DNA from: Streptomyces hokutonensis
Lineage (GTDB): Bacteria > Actinomycetota > Actinomycetes > Streptomycetales > Streptomycetaceae
Assembly: GCF_000376565.1 (NCBI RefSeq)
Contig: NZ_BARG01000018.1
Span: 62,001-126,000, forward strand
Direction: 5' to 3'
Length of the DNA: 64,000 bases
Program-made: the position numbers and the translations under genes
The notes under the pieces: generated by a model
Database searches by the model: none
Told to the model about the DNA's origin: nothing
The model's input: the letters and a program-made list of their open reading frames with translations, nothing else
Shown: positions 19,204 to 27,517 of the stretch, piece by piece
How positions within the stretch are numbered: position 1 is the first letter of the stretch
How the letters are laid out: each line of letters starts with the position of its first letter

Positions 19204-19620
19204 TCAGTACCAGCCGTTGGACTGCCAGAAGCTCCAGGCCGCGGCGGGGGAGCCGTAGCGGGAGTTCATGTAGTCCAGACCCCACTTGATCTGCGTGGCG
19301 GGGTTGGTCTTCCAGTCCGAGCCGGCCGAGGCCATCTTCGAACCGGGCAGCGCCTGGACCAGGCCGTAGGCGCCGGAGGAGGAGTTCGTGGCGGTGACGT
19401 TCCAGCCGCTCTCGTGCTCGACGATCTTGCTGAACGCGTTGTACTGCGCCGCGCTCGGGATCATCTTGTGCGCGATCGCCTGGGCGGAGGAGGCGGAGGT
19501 CGTCGCGGCCTGAGCGGGAGCCGAGGTCAGCACCAGACCGGTGGTGGCGGCGGCCAGAGCGGCGGCGGTCAGGGCCTTCTTCGGGGAGGCGATGCGAGCG
19601 ACGATGCGGGAGACGGACAC
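19204..19620 (-). CDS. Secreted lysozyme-fold transglycosylase-like protein
   Basis: A 138-residue exported protein: basic start, hydrophobic core (ALTAAALAAATTGLVLTSAPAQA) and cleavage after AQA near residue 38, then a short SLT-like domain with catalytic Glu in IVEHESGWN, GAYGLVQALPGSKM, and a conserved NPATQIKWGLDYMNSRYGSPAAAWSFW ending. It probably cleaves or remodels peptidoglycan. GTG 19620 gives the full signal peptide. The long upstream region on the minus strand probably holds an extended 5' UTR. Confidence 0.88.
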   Translation of the reverse strand: MSVSRIVARIASPKKALTAAALAAATTGLVLTSAPAQAATTSASSAQAIAHKMIPSAAQYNAFSKIVEHESGWNVTATNSSSGAYGLVQALPGSKMASAGSDWKTNPATQIKWGLDYMNSRYGSPAAAWSFWQSNGWY

Positions 19621-19925
19621 GGAGAACCTGTTTCTTCGGGGACAGAGACGTCGTATGCCTGCCGGTGTCACGCGGGGCGCGGCCCCGGCAAGGCGTCGGC
19701 GCCGAGGCCCGTGAGGACTCGTCGGCGCCGTGCGACTGCTCCACAGAAGCACTCTCGATCCGTGTCCGCAAAGACCCCTTTTACTAGTTGTGGTCGCATG
19801 TGGGTGAATCGTCAACTGTGTGACGTGGCTCTCAAACCCCAGGTCAGAGGGCATGCGGACGCGTGCATGACACCTATTTGACCTACTAATCCACATCGTT
19901 GGTGACATGCGTCATGTGGGACGCT
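19621..19925. promoter_or_regulatory. Promoter/5' UTR region of the transglycosylase gene
   Basis: A 305-base non-coding stretch, partly less GC-rich than its surroundings. It contains two copies of CGGCGCCGACG-like sequence (19686-19735, able to fold) and a palindrome TGACATGCGTCA (19903-19914). I looked for the ydaO (c-di-AMP) riboswitch that precedes many actinobacterial cell-wall hydrolase genes and could not recognise its conserved blocks. Nothing else is assigned. Confidence 0.35.
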
Positions 19926-20732
19926 TCACCCGGTTCGTCCGTCGAAAGTGACCCGCGTCTCGAAGGCCGCCCGCCGGGTCGCCCGGCGCAGCGCCCGCAG
20001 CAGCGCCGGACCGACGGCCAGCGTGAGGACGACCGTGACGACCGCCCGCCCCAGGTCCCAGCCCAGCGAGGTGGCCACGCAGTAGGCGACGAAACGGGCC
20101 AGATTCGTGGGGACCGCCGCCCCGGGGTCGAAGGCGACCGACGAGGCGAGCGCGCCCATGAAGGGCCAGCCGGCCAGGTTCATCGCGGTGCCGTAGGCGA
20201 ACGCGGCGAGGAAGCCGTAGCAGGCGAGCACCACGATCTCGCTACGGCCGCGCAGCCGCTCCCGGCCCGGCAGCAGGCCCGCGCCCATCGTGAACCAGCC
20301 CATCGCCAGCATCTGGAACGGCAGCCACGGGCCGACCCCGCCGGTCAGCAGCGCCGACGCGAACATCGTGACGTTGCCGAGCACGAACCCGAAACCGGGC
20401 CCCAGGACGCGTCCGCTCAGCACCATCAGGAAGAACATCGGCTCGATACCGGCCGTACCGGCGCCGATGGGGCGGAGCGCGGCGCCCGTCGCTGCGAGCA
20501 CACCCAGCATGGCCACGGCTTTCGGGCCGAGCCCGGACTCCGCGATCGCCGCGGCCGCCACGGCGACGAGCAGCACGAGCAGACCCGCGAACAGCCACGG
20601 CGCGTCCTGCGAGTGCGCGGCGACCTGCGAGGCGGGCGGGGCGAGGAAGGGCCAGGTGAAGGCGGCGATCCCGGTGGCGGTGACGAGGGCGAGGGCGGTG
20701 GCGGAGCGGGGGGTGAGAGGGATGGGCCTCAT
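19926..20732 (-). CDS. ECF transporter S component, probably cobalamin-specific
   Basis: A 268-residue membrane protein with about six helices, of the ECF substrate-capture (S) component type (GTAGIEPMFFLMVLSGRVLGPGFGFVLGNVTMFASALLTGGVGPWLPFQMLAMGW). It would bind the vitamin and toggle with the T/A module. The substrate is inferred as cobalamin from the cobalamin riboswitch heading the operon. ATG 20732 overlaps the stop of the ATPase gene by four bases (ATGA), so translation is coupled. Last gene of the five-gene unit. Confidence 0.85.
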   Translation of the reverse strand: MRPIPLTPRSATALALVTATGIAAFTWPFLAPPASQVAAHSQDAPWLFAGLLVLLVAVAAAAIAESGLGPKAVAMLGVLAATGAALRPIGAGTAGIEPMFFLMVLSGRVLGPGFGFVLGNVTMFASALLTGGVGPWLPFQMLAMGWFTMGAGLLPGRERLRGRSEIVVLACYGFLAAFAYGTAMNLAGWPFMGALASSVAFDPGAAVPTNLARFVAYCVATSLGWDLGRAVVTVVLTLAVGPALLRALRRATRRAAFETRVTFDGRTG

Positions 20733-22399
20733 GCCAGGGCCTCCCGTACCTCGGCGACCGTCAGCCACTGCTGCGGGGCCAGGATCTTCGTCGTCTGCGG
20801 GGCGAAGGACGGGGAGGCCACGACCACCTCCGCGGTCGGACCGTCCGCGATCACCTCTCCCTCGGCGAGGAGGACGACCCGGTGGGCCAGTTCCGCGGCG
20901 AGCTCCACGTCATGGGTGGCCAGGACGATCGCGTGACCCTCGGCCGCGAGCGCGCGCAGGATCGTGACCAGGCGGGACTTGGCCGCGTAGTCGAGACCCC
21001 GGGTCGGCTCGTCGAGCAGGAGGAGGGGCGGGCGGGCCGTGAGCACGATCGCGAGGGCGAGCGCGAGGCGCTGCCCCTCGGAGAGATCGCGGGGATGGAT
21101 GTCGTCGGTCACGTCGGGGAGGAGATCGGAGACGAGCGCACGGCAGGTGCCCGGTTCGGCGCCCGCGTCCGCGTCGGCGGCCGTGCACTCGGCGGCGACC
21201 GTGTCCGCGTACAGCAGGTCACGCGGTTCCTGCGGGACGAGACCCACACGGCGTACGAGGTCCCGTGGCGCCGTGCGATGCGGGGTGAGGCCGCCGACCC
21301 GGACCGATCCGGAGGTGGGCGCGACCAGACCGACGAGGGTGTTGAGGAGCGTGGACTTGCCGGCGCCGTTGCGGCCCATGAGGGCGACGGTCTCGCCGGG
21401 GGCGAGGGTGAGGTCGACGCGGCGGAGGGCGTCGATGCCGGCGCGGCGGACGGAGAGGGCTTGGACTTCCGCTGTACGGGCGGGAGTTGGGGCCGGAGTC
21501 TTGCGTATGCGCCAACGGGTTGTCGGCGGGCGGGAGTCGGGGAGCGGTCCGGTGAACAGGGTTGTGCCACGGGCCGGTTCCTGTCCGGCCAGGCGCTCCC
21601 GCAGTCCGTCCGCCCGGCGTCGCGCGTCCCGCACGGTGAGCGGGAGCGGCGTCCACTCGGCGAGCCGGCCCAGGGCGACGACCGGCGGGTGCACGGGGGA
21701 CACCGCCATCACCTCCGCCGGGCTGCCGAGGACCGGCGCGGCACCCGGGGCCGGGAGCAGGACGACCTGGTCGGCGTACTGGACGACGCGTTCCAGGCGG
21801 TGTTCGGCCAGCAGGACCGTGGTGCCGAGGTCGTGGACCAGGCGCTGGAGGACGGCGAGCACTTCCTCGGCGGCGGCCGGGTCCAGGGCGGAGGTCGGTT
21901 CGTCGAGGACGAGGACCTGGGGATGCGGGGTGAGGACCGAGCCGATCGCGACGCGCTGTTGCTGGCCGCCGGAGAGGGTGGCGAGGGGGCGGTCGCGCAG
22001 TCCGGCGAGGCCCAGCAGGTCGAGGGTCTCCTCGACGCGGCGGCGCATCACGTCCGGGGCGAGGCCCAACGACTCCATGCCGTAGGCGAGTTCGTCCTCC
22101 ACCGTGTCCGTCACGAAGTGGGAGAGCGGGTCCTGGCCCACCGTGCCCACCACGTCGGCGAGTTCACGCGGCTTGTGGGTGTGGGTGTCGCGGCCGGCGA
22201 CCGTGACCCGGCCGCGCAGGGTGCCGCCGGTGAAGTGCGGGACCAGTCCGCTCACCGCGCCGAGCAGGGTGGACTTGCCGACCCCCGACGGGCCGACGAG
22301 CAGCACGAGTTCGCCTTCCGGGACCTCGAAGTCGAGCCCCTGGACGGCTGGTTGGGCGGCCCCGTCGTACGTCACGGAGACGTCCTCGAAGCGGATCAC
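20729..22399 (-). CDS. ECF transporter ATPase, two fused ABC domains
   Basis: A 556-residue protein carrying both energising subunits in one chain. Domain 1 (about 1-240): Walker A GPSGVGKST, signature LSGGQQQR, Walker B VLVLDEPTSALD. Domain 2 (about 320-540): Walker A GRNGAGKST, signature LSEGQRLA, Walker B LLLLDEPTRGLD. The linker is basic and proline-rich. GTG 22399 overlaps the T-component stop (GTGA) and has AAGGAG at correct spacing, so the long upstream extension of the open frame is not coding. Confidence 0.93.
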   Translation of the reverse strand: MIRFEDVSVTYDGAAQPAVQGLDFEVPEGELVLLVGPSGVGKSTLLGAVSGLVPHFTGGTLRGRVTVAGRDTHTHKPRELADVVGTVGQDPLSHFVTDTVEDELAYGMESLGLAPDVMRRRVEETLDLLGLAGLRDRPLATLSGGQQQRVAIGSVLTPHPQVLVLDEPTSALDPAAAEEVLAVLQRLVHDLGTTVLLAEHRLERVVQYADQVVLLPAPGAAPVLGSPAEVMAVSPVHPPVVALGRLAEWTPLPLTVRDARRRADGLRERLAGQEPARGTTLFTGPLPDSRPPTTRWRIRKTPAPTPARTAEVQALSVRRAGIDALRRVDLTLAPGETVALMGRNGAGKSTLLNTLVGLVAPTSGSVRVGGLTPHRTAPRDLVRRVGLVPQEPRDLLYADTVAAECTAADADAGAEPGTCRALVSDLLPDVTDDIHPRDLSEGQRLALALAIVLTARPPLLLLDEPTRGLDYAAKSRLVTILRALAAEGHAIVLATHDVELAAELAHRVVLLAEGEVIADGPTAEVVVASPSFAPQTTKILAPQQWLTVAEVREALA

Positions 22400-23565
22400 G
22401 ACGGCTCCTTGAAAGTGGGCAACGCGGGGGCCAGGCCCAGCAGTACGGCGGCCGCAGGCCAGAGGGGAAGGGTCGGCGCGACCAGTGGAACCACCCCCGG
22501 AGCCAGCGCGCCGGGGTCGCGGACGGAGGCCAGCGTCAGCAGCGCGGCGACCGCCGCACCCGAGCCCGCGACCAGCCACGCCCGCGCGCCCCACGGGTCG
22601 GGGCGGTACCGGGTGCGCAGCGTGCGGCGGCCGCCCAGCCGCAGCCCCGCCGCCGCGGCGACCACCCCGGCGAGCAGTAACGGCAGCCCGTAGCCGCCGC
22701 CTTCGGCCGTCAGTAGCCCGTACGTCCCCGCGCACACGCCCAGCAGTCCGCCGAGCGTGAGGGCGGTCGTCGTCCGCCGCACGGAGGCGGGCACCTGTGC
22801 CGTACGGCCGTAACCGCGCGCGTCCATCGCGGCGGCGAGCGCGACCGAGCGCTCCAACGAGCCCTCCAGGACCGGGAGTCCGACCTGGAGCAGGCCGCGC
22901 AGGCCCCGGTCGGGGCGGCCACGGAGGCGGCGGGCGGCGCGCAGGCGCTGGACGTCGGCCACGAGGTTCGGGGCGAAGGTGAGCGCGACGACCACCGCGA
23001 CGCCGGTCTCGTACAGCGCGCCCGGCAGGGACTTGAGGAGCCGGGCCGGGTTCGCCAGGGCGTTCGCCGCGCCGACGCAGATGAGCAGTGTGGCCAGTTT
23101 CAGGCCGTCGTAGAACGCGAAGGTCAGGCCCTCCGCGGTGACCTTGCCGCCGAGGCGGATGCCCTGCGCCCAGTGGGGGAGCGGGACTTCGGGGAGCGTG
23201 AGGAGGGTGTGCGTGCCGGGGATGGGGGAGCCGAGGGCTGTCGCGAAGAGGAGGCGGATGAGGAGTACGGCCAGGGCGAGTTTCGCGAAGGCGGTGTAGG
23301 AGCGGGACCAGGGGGTGGGAGTGCGGTTCGTTGCCACGACGTAGGCCGTGACCGTGATCAGGAGGGTGAGGAGGAGGGGGTTGGTGGTGCGGGTGGCGGC
23401 GGTGGCGAGGCCCAGGGACCAGGTCCACCAGGCGCCGGGGTGGGTGACGTTGGCGGGGTTGGGGGCGCGGGAGGAATTGCCGCGGTCTGTCGCTCGGCGG
23501 GTGCGGCGCCGTCCTGGCTGGTCGCGCAGTTCCCCGCGCCCCTTGAGGGGGTTGCTGCTAGGCAT
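22396..23565 (-). CDS. ECF transporter T component (CbiQ-like) with repeat-derived N terminus
   Basis: A 389-residue integral membrane protein. From about residue 45 it shows CbiQ-like membrane segments and the coupling motif AMDARGYG (the A-R-G box that contacts the ATPases). The first 35 residues ([13 protein letters not shown]...) are translated from a dispersed genomic repeat (23516-23543). No downstream start would keep the first membrane helix, so ATG 23565, overlapping the previous stop by eight bases, is accepted. It forms the scaffold between the S and A components. Confidence 0.88.
   Translation of the reverse strand: MPSSNPLKGRGELRDQPGRRRTRRATDRGNSSRAPNPANVTHPGAWWTWSLGLATAATRTTNPLLLTLLITVTAYVVATNRTPTPWSRSYTAFAKLALAVLLIRLLFATALGSPIPGTHTLLTLPEVPLPHWAQGIRLGGKVTAEGLTFAFYDGLKLATLLICVGAANALANPARLLKSLPGALYETGVAVVVALTFAPNLVADVQRLRAARRLRGRPDRGLRGLLQVGLPVLEGSLERSVALAAAMDARGYGRTAQVPASVRRTTTALTLGGLLGVCAGTYGLLTAEGGGYGLPLLLAGVVAAAAGLRLGGRRTLRTRYRPDPWGARAWLVAGSGAAVAALLTLASVRDPGALAPGVVPLVAPTLPLWPAAAVLLGLAPALPTFKEPS
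23516..23543. repeat. Dispersed 28-bp repeat inside the T-component gene
   Basis: This 28-base sequence is identical, on the opposite strand, to the intergenic copy at 47789-47816. Variant copies with two differences each bound the tandem array at 42733-42760 and 43048-43075. The core contains GCGCGGGGAACTGCGCG. Here it is read in frame as coding sequence for the N terminus of the transporter T component. Confidence 0.8.
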
Positions 23566-24169
23566 GTTTGTGCCTGCGGGTTTGCCGGACCGCTGCCACT
23601 GCCAGGAGGGCGATCGCTGTCGCGCCCGTGAGTATGCCCACCGAGGGGCCGTCGTGGTGTTCCGCGGTGATCTGCTCGCCGCAACCCTGCTCCGGATACC
23701 CCCCGATCGCGCACAACAAGGCGTTCGTGTCGTAGCGCAGGGGTTTTGCGACCGTTGCCAGGGCCTCCGCCGTCGTCGCGTCGGAGGACACCGTGGCGCA
23801 GGCGGTGCGGGCGGCGGGTGGGGTCTCGCCGGACGGGGCATCGGACACCGTACCGAAGTCGATGACGAGAGCGACGCGCTTCTTCCCTTCCACGGCCGGG
23901 GAGTTGGCGCAGATGGTCGCGAAGTCGGGTGCTGGGCCCCGGGGTTGCTCGGCGTCCGCCGAGTCCTCGCTCACCGCGAAGCGGAAGCCCTGGATGTCGC
24001 CGTCGGTGGGGCGGGTGGTGGAGGGGCCCTGGGTGGCGTAGGTCCAGTGGGTGCCGGTGCGGTCCCAGAAGGACCAGTAGCGGTAACCGGCCGCCTGGGC
24101 GGGGGAGTTGGCCGCGAGGGTGAGCAGGAGTGCGGTGAGGAGGAGGATGAGGGAGGGGCGGCGGGTCAC
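23558..24169 (-). CDS. SCO2322-family secreted membrane-anchored protein
   Basis: A 203-residue exported protein: signal peptide (residues 1-27, ending SPAQA), an extracellular domain opening with GYRYWSFWDRTGTHWTYAT, and a C-terminal membrane anchor (GILTGATAIALLAVAAV) with a basic tail. It resembles the Streptomyces SCO2322 family, which sits in ECF transporter operons. It has no known enzymatic motif. GTG 24169 overlaps the barrel-protein stop by four bases. Given the riboswitch it probably assists vitamin capture outside the membrane. Confidence 0.82.
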   Translation of the reverse strand: MTRRPSLILLLTALLLTLAANSPAQAAGYRYWSFWDRTGTHWTYATQGPSTTRPTDGDIQGFRFAVSEDSADAEQPRGPAPDFATICANSPAVEGKKRVALVIDFGTVSDAPSGETPPAARTACATVSSDATTAEALATVAKPLRYDTNALLCAIGGYPEQGCGEQITAEHHDGPSVGILTGATAIALLAVAAVRQTRRHKHA

Positions 24170-25416
24170 TGTTGCCGTCCGCGCTTGCGGTTGCGGGCGA
24201 CCAGGACGAAACCGGCGATCGCGACGGCGAGCAGCGCGCCGCCGACGGTCCAGGCGACGTTCAGGGAACCGTCGTTGTCGTCAGAAGCTGTTTTCTCCTC
24301 CGGGCCGGCGGTGACCGGTTCCTCGATGTCCGCGGGGGTCGGGCCGGTCGCGTTCAGCAGGGTGACGAGGTCCTGGCCGCCGAAGTCGTGGACGTCGGCG
24401 CCCTTCGCGGTGGTCGCGACGAAGACGAGCTGCGCGTAGGCGGCCGGACCGCCTTGCGCGGCCCATGACTTGGCGTGGGTCTCCAGCCAGCGCAGCGGCT
24501 TCGCCGCCTGGGCGTGCAGGCCGAGGGAGGACAGGGCGACGATCGCGTCGGCCGTGTTGCCGTAGTCGGGCTGGGGCTTGGCGCCGGGGAGCGCGGAGGT
24601 CAGGTGCCCGTCCTTCACCATGGCCTTGGCGAGCCACGCGGCGCCGTTGATCGCCGACTGCTCGGGATCGGCGCCGGGCTTCTCGCACTCGGCGGGCGAG
24701 TCGGCGTCGTCCTGACGGCTGCCGGCCACCGACTGGCCGGACATCCCGAGCACGGCCGCGGCGGTCGCGTCCGCGTTGGCGAAGAGCTTGCCGTTCTTGT
24801 CGGGCTGGTAGGCGAAGGCGCCCGCGTCCGCATCGCTGTCGCAGGGCAGCGCGAGCTTTTGCAGCGCGTCGTAGGGGGACTTTCCGTCCTTCCGGACGTT
24901 CGGCACGGTCACTCCGGCGTCGGCGAGCGCGCCGATGACGACGGCGGTGGAGTTCGCGTCACTGGCGCCGCCGGGGGAGTACCCCCAGCCGCCGTCGGCG
25001 TTCTCCACGGACTTCAGCCACTTGACGGCCTTGGCGACCTGCGCGTCGTAGGAGACGGTCAGCGTCGAGAGGGCCTGTACGGCGACGGCCGTGCTGTTCG
25101 TGTCGACCTTGACCTTGGCGTCGCACGCCTTGCCGGGGTCGGCCCGGAACGCCGCGAAGGCGCCGTCCGCGCACTGCTGCCCGGCCAGCCACGCCACCGC
25201 TTCGTCGGCGGGCTGCACGCCCACGGCGTCCTGCGCGAGCAGGGCGAGGGACTGGCGCCAGACGCCGTCGTAGGTGGGGTCGGAGGTGCCGTAGAGCCCG
25301 GTGGGTATCGCCACGGACGGGGACGGTGAAGGACCGGCGGCGACGGCGGGCGTCGCGGCGATCACGGTCACGGTGATGCCGGCGGCCAGGACCGCGGCGC
25401 TGCGGCGGACGTTCAT
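24166..25416 (-). CDS. Membrane-anchored alpha/alpha-barrel (prenyltransferase/squalene-cyclase repeat) protein, transcobalamin-like
   Basis: A 416-residue exported protein with signal peptide (1-27), a body of helical-hairpin repeats, and a C-terminal membrane anchor (VAWTVGGALLAVAIAGFVLVA) with RNRKRGRQQ tail. Repeat motifs recur as DTNSTAVAVQAL, DANSTAVVIGAL, NADATAAAVLGM and GNTADAIVALSSL, plus ENADGGWGY. Automated annotation would call it a prenyltransferase, but it lacks the cyclase DxDD box and is extracellular. Vertebrate intrinsic factor and transcobalamin use the same barrel to bind B12. First gene of the riboswitch-controlled operon, so B12 capture is inferred. Confidence 0.85.
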   Translation of the reverse strand: MNVRRSAAVLAAGITVTVIAATPAVAAGPSPSPSVAIPTGLYGTSDPTYDGVWRQSLALLAQDAVGVQPADEAVAWLAGQQCADGAFAAFRADPGKACDAKVKVDTNSTAVAVQALSTLTVSYDAQVAKAVKWLKSVENADGGWGYSPGGASDANSTAVVIGALADAGVTVPNVRKDGKSPYDALQKLALPCDSDADAGAFAYQPDKNGKLFANADATAAAVLGMSGQSVAGSRQDDADSPAECEKPGADPEQSAINGAAWLAKAMVKDGHLTSALPGAKPQPDYGNTADAIVALSSLGLHAQAAKPLRWLETHAKSWAAQGGPAAYAQLVFVATTAKGADVHDFGGQDLVTLLNATGPTPADIEEPVTAGPEEKTASDDNDGSLNVAWTVGGALLAVAIAGFVLVARNRKRGRQQ

Positions 25417-25504
25417 GATCGGCGGATGCCTTCCCCTACGGGGAGCACGGCAGCACGGGAACACCCCCGGGCGGCTCGGCTCCGTATTCCTCGACGGTGC
25501 GTAT

Positions 25505-25660
25505 GAGCCGGTCACGTACCGTACGGGGCGGTCCGGCTCACCGACCCCGGACGGGGACGGATCACGGTTGCGGGTCAGCGCCGGAATTGCACCGGCTTTC
25601 CCCCGTACGGGCGTGATGACGACTCCGCCACTGTACGGCCCGGCTGAGCGTCCGCTGTGA
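25505..25660 (-). ncRNA. Cobalamin (AdoCbl) riboswitch
   Basis: On the minus strand the conserved core GGGGGAAAGCCGGTG-CAATTCCGGCGCTGACCCGCAACCGTGA is seen (plus coordinates about 25562-25603), matching the B12-element pattern GGGAA-N-GGUG-N-UCC-N-GCUG-CCCGC-N-C-GU. Downstream follows a B12-box-like GAGCCGGACCGCCC (about 25527-25540). The element precedes the barrel-protein gene by roughly 90 bases, leaving room for a Shine-Dalgarno-sequestering platform. Cobalamin binding would repress the transporter operon. Ends are approximate. Confidence 0.9.
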
Positions 25661-25701
25661 GCAGGGGTTGCGCGGTCCGGCAGGCCCGATAGGTTCTGGC
25701 C

Positions 25702-26397
25702 ATGCCGACGACGGAGAAGCTGATCGGCTCCGGCCGTACCGCGGACGTGTACGAGATCGACGACGCATGGGTGCTGCGCCGCAACCGTGAGGACTGGGGG
25801 GACGCGGCGGCCGAGGGCGCGGTGATGGAGCATGTGCGCGCCTACGGCTATCCCGTGCCCCGGGTACGGCCGGTGGCCTCGGTCACCTCGCGTACCTCGC
25901 GTACCGACCTGGTGATGGAACGGCTGGCCGGGCCCACCATGCTGGAGGCCCTCACCGCCGGCTCGATCGACGTGCGGGAGGCGGGGACCGTACTCGCCGC
26001 GCTGCTACGGCAGTTGCACGCGATACCCGGCCGGCGCCCCGGCACCCGCGTCCTGCATCTCGACCTCCACCCGGAGAACGTGATCCTCACCCCGGCCGGC
26101 CCCCGCGTCATCGACTGGGGCACCGCGGAGGACGGCGACCCCGGGCTCGACTGGGGGCTCTCCGCGATCATCCTCGCCCAGGTCGCCGTGGACGATCAGC
26201 CGATCGCCGACCCGGCCCGCGCGATGCTCGCCGCGCTCCTCGCCGATCCCGCCGACCTCACGGAGGCGGGGCTGGCGGAAGCCCGGCGCAGGCGCGCGGC
26301 CAACCCGACGATGACACCGCGCGAGGTCGAACTCCTCGGTGCGGCAGCGGAGTTGATTCGGTCGCTCGCGCACCTCGGGAACCGTGAATCAACGTGA
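25702..26397 (+). CDS. Aminoglycoside-phosphotransferase-fold kinase
   Basis: A 231-residue APH-fold protein. The catalytic loop LHLDLHPENVIL (H-x-D-x-x-x-x-N) and the metal-binding IDWGTAEDGDPGLDWG (Asp of DFG-equivalent) are present, and the N lobe has IGSGRTADVYEID. It is shorter than the resistance enzymes (about 260 residues) and may phosphorylate a small metabolite. It is divergent from the riboswitch operon and not part of it. The substrate is unknown. Confidence 0.85.
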   Translation: MPTTEKLIGSGRTADVYEIDDAWVLRRNREDWGDAAAEGAVMEHVRAYGYPVPRVRPVASVTSRTSRTDLVMERLAGPTMLEALTAGSIDVREAGTVLAALLRQLHAIPGRRPGTRVLHLDLHPENVILTPAGPRVIDWGTAEDGDPGLDWGLSAIILAQVAVDDQPIADPARAMLAALLADPADLTEAGLAEARRRRAANPTMTPREVELLGAAAELIRSLAHLGNREST

Positions 26398-26478
26398 ACG
26401 CGTCACCGCCGACGAGTGCGTGAGGGGCCGGGGCGCCGGACGGCGTCTTCGGATGGGTTCCGATGGCTGCGGGGCAGT

Positions 26479-27504
26479 GTGAGGGAACTTCGGGCACGTG
26501 GGGAAGAGAGCGGGCTGCCGGGCGGCGCGGTCCCGTTCCGCCGGCGGCTGCTTGCCGGGGCGGTGGCGTCGCTCGCCGTGCTGGCGCTGACGGTGTCCTG
26601 CGCCAACTCGGCCGCACCGCAACGTCGTTCGGCCGTCGGGGTGGGTGCGACCGCGTCCACCGCCAGCGCTTCCGCGTCAGCGGCGGCCGACGGGAGCTGC
26701 GATCCGTTGCGGTCGTTGAAACCCCTCGCCCACATGCCGACGCCTGGCGGCAGGATGCCCAGCGGTACGGCGATGGAGCGGATCCTCGCCCGGGGGCGGC
26801 TGATCGTGGGCGTGGACCAGAACACCTATCTCTTCGGCTACCGCAATTCCGACACCGGACAACTGGACGGGCTCGACATCGACCTCGTGCGGGAGATCTC
26901 CCGCGCGCTGTTCGGGCGGCCGGACCGGGTGCAGTTCAAGGCCGTGCCGTCCGCGCAGCGGATCGGGATACTGCAGAGCGGTCAGGTCGACCTCGTCGCC
27001 CACTCCATGACGATCACCTGCGAGCGCATGCAACAGGTGCTGTTCAGCAGCGACTACCTCGACTCCGGCCAGCGCGTCCTCGTCACCGACACCTCCCCGG
27101 TGAAGACCCTGGCCGACCTCGCCGGACAGAAGGTGTGCACGGCCCGGGGCACCACCTCCCTGACCGAGCTGCAACGCGCCCGCCCGGCGGTGCGGCCGGT
27201 GACCGTCTCCGACTGGACCGACTGCCTCCTGCTGCTCCAGCAGGGCGAGGTCGCCGCCGTGTCGACCACGGACAACGTCCTCGCCGGACTGAGCGCCCAG
27301 GACCCCGCCACCCGCATCACCGGACCGCGGTTCACCTACGAGCCGCACGGAATCGCCGTACCGAAGACGACACCGGAACTCGTCCGCTTCATCAACGGCG
27401 TCCTCGCGGACCTGCGCACCTCGGGCAGGCTCCGCGCCCTGCACGAACGGTGGTTGGGCCCCTACGGCGACTTCTACCCGCCCGCGCCGCGCTACCGCGA
27501 CTGA
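26479..27504 (+). CDS. Orphan ABC-type solute-binding lipoprotein (family 3)
   Basis: A 341-residue exported substrate-binding protein. After a signal segment (FRRRLLAGAVASLAVLALTVSC) with a probable lipidated Cys, a Ser/Ala-rich linker leads to an amino-acid-type bilobal domain (RLIVGVDQNTYLFGYRN...LDGLDIDLVREISRALF, AHSMTITCERMQQVLFSSDY, KVCTARGTTSLTEL). Family 3 proteins bind polar amino acids such as glutamate. No permease or ATPase gene is adjacent, so it is an orphan or a sensor. GTG 26479 was chosen as the first start giving a compact signal peptide. Confidence 0.85.
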   Translation: MRELRARGEESGLPGGAVPFRRRLLAGAVASLAVLALTVSCANSAAPQRRSAVGVGATASTASASASAAADGSCDPLRSLKPLAHMPTPGGRMPSGTAMERILARGRLIVGVDQNTYLFGYRNSDTGQLDGLDIDLVREISRALFGRPDRVQFKAVPSAQRIGILQSGQVDLVAHSMTITCERMQQVLFSSDYLDSGQRVLVTDTSPVKTLADLAGQKVCTARGTTSLTELQRARPAVRPVTVSDWTDCLLLLQQGEVAAVSTTDNVLAGLSAQDPATRITGPRFTYEPHGIAVPKTTPELVRFINGVLADLRTSGRLRALHERWLGPYGDFYPPAPRYRD

Positions 27505-27517
27505 GGACGGGCGCAGG

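Noticed and set aside
19621..19800. ydaO (c-di-AMP) riboswitch before the transglycosylase gene
   Set aside because: Such riboswitches precede many actinobacterial cell-wall hydrolase genes, but the conserved blocks were not recognisable here. A covariance search would settle it.
22400..23428. Upstream extension of the ECF ATPase to about 900 residues
   Set aside because: It is the shadow of the T-component gene. GTG 22399 has a good Shine-Dalgarno and a four-base overlap with the T-component stop.
24166..25416. Terpene cyclase or prenyltransferase marking a terpene biosynthetic cluster
   Set aside because: The protein is exported and membrane-anchored, lacks the cyclase DxDD motif, and is in a cobalamin-riboswitch transporter operon.
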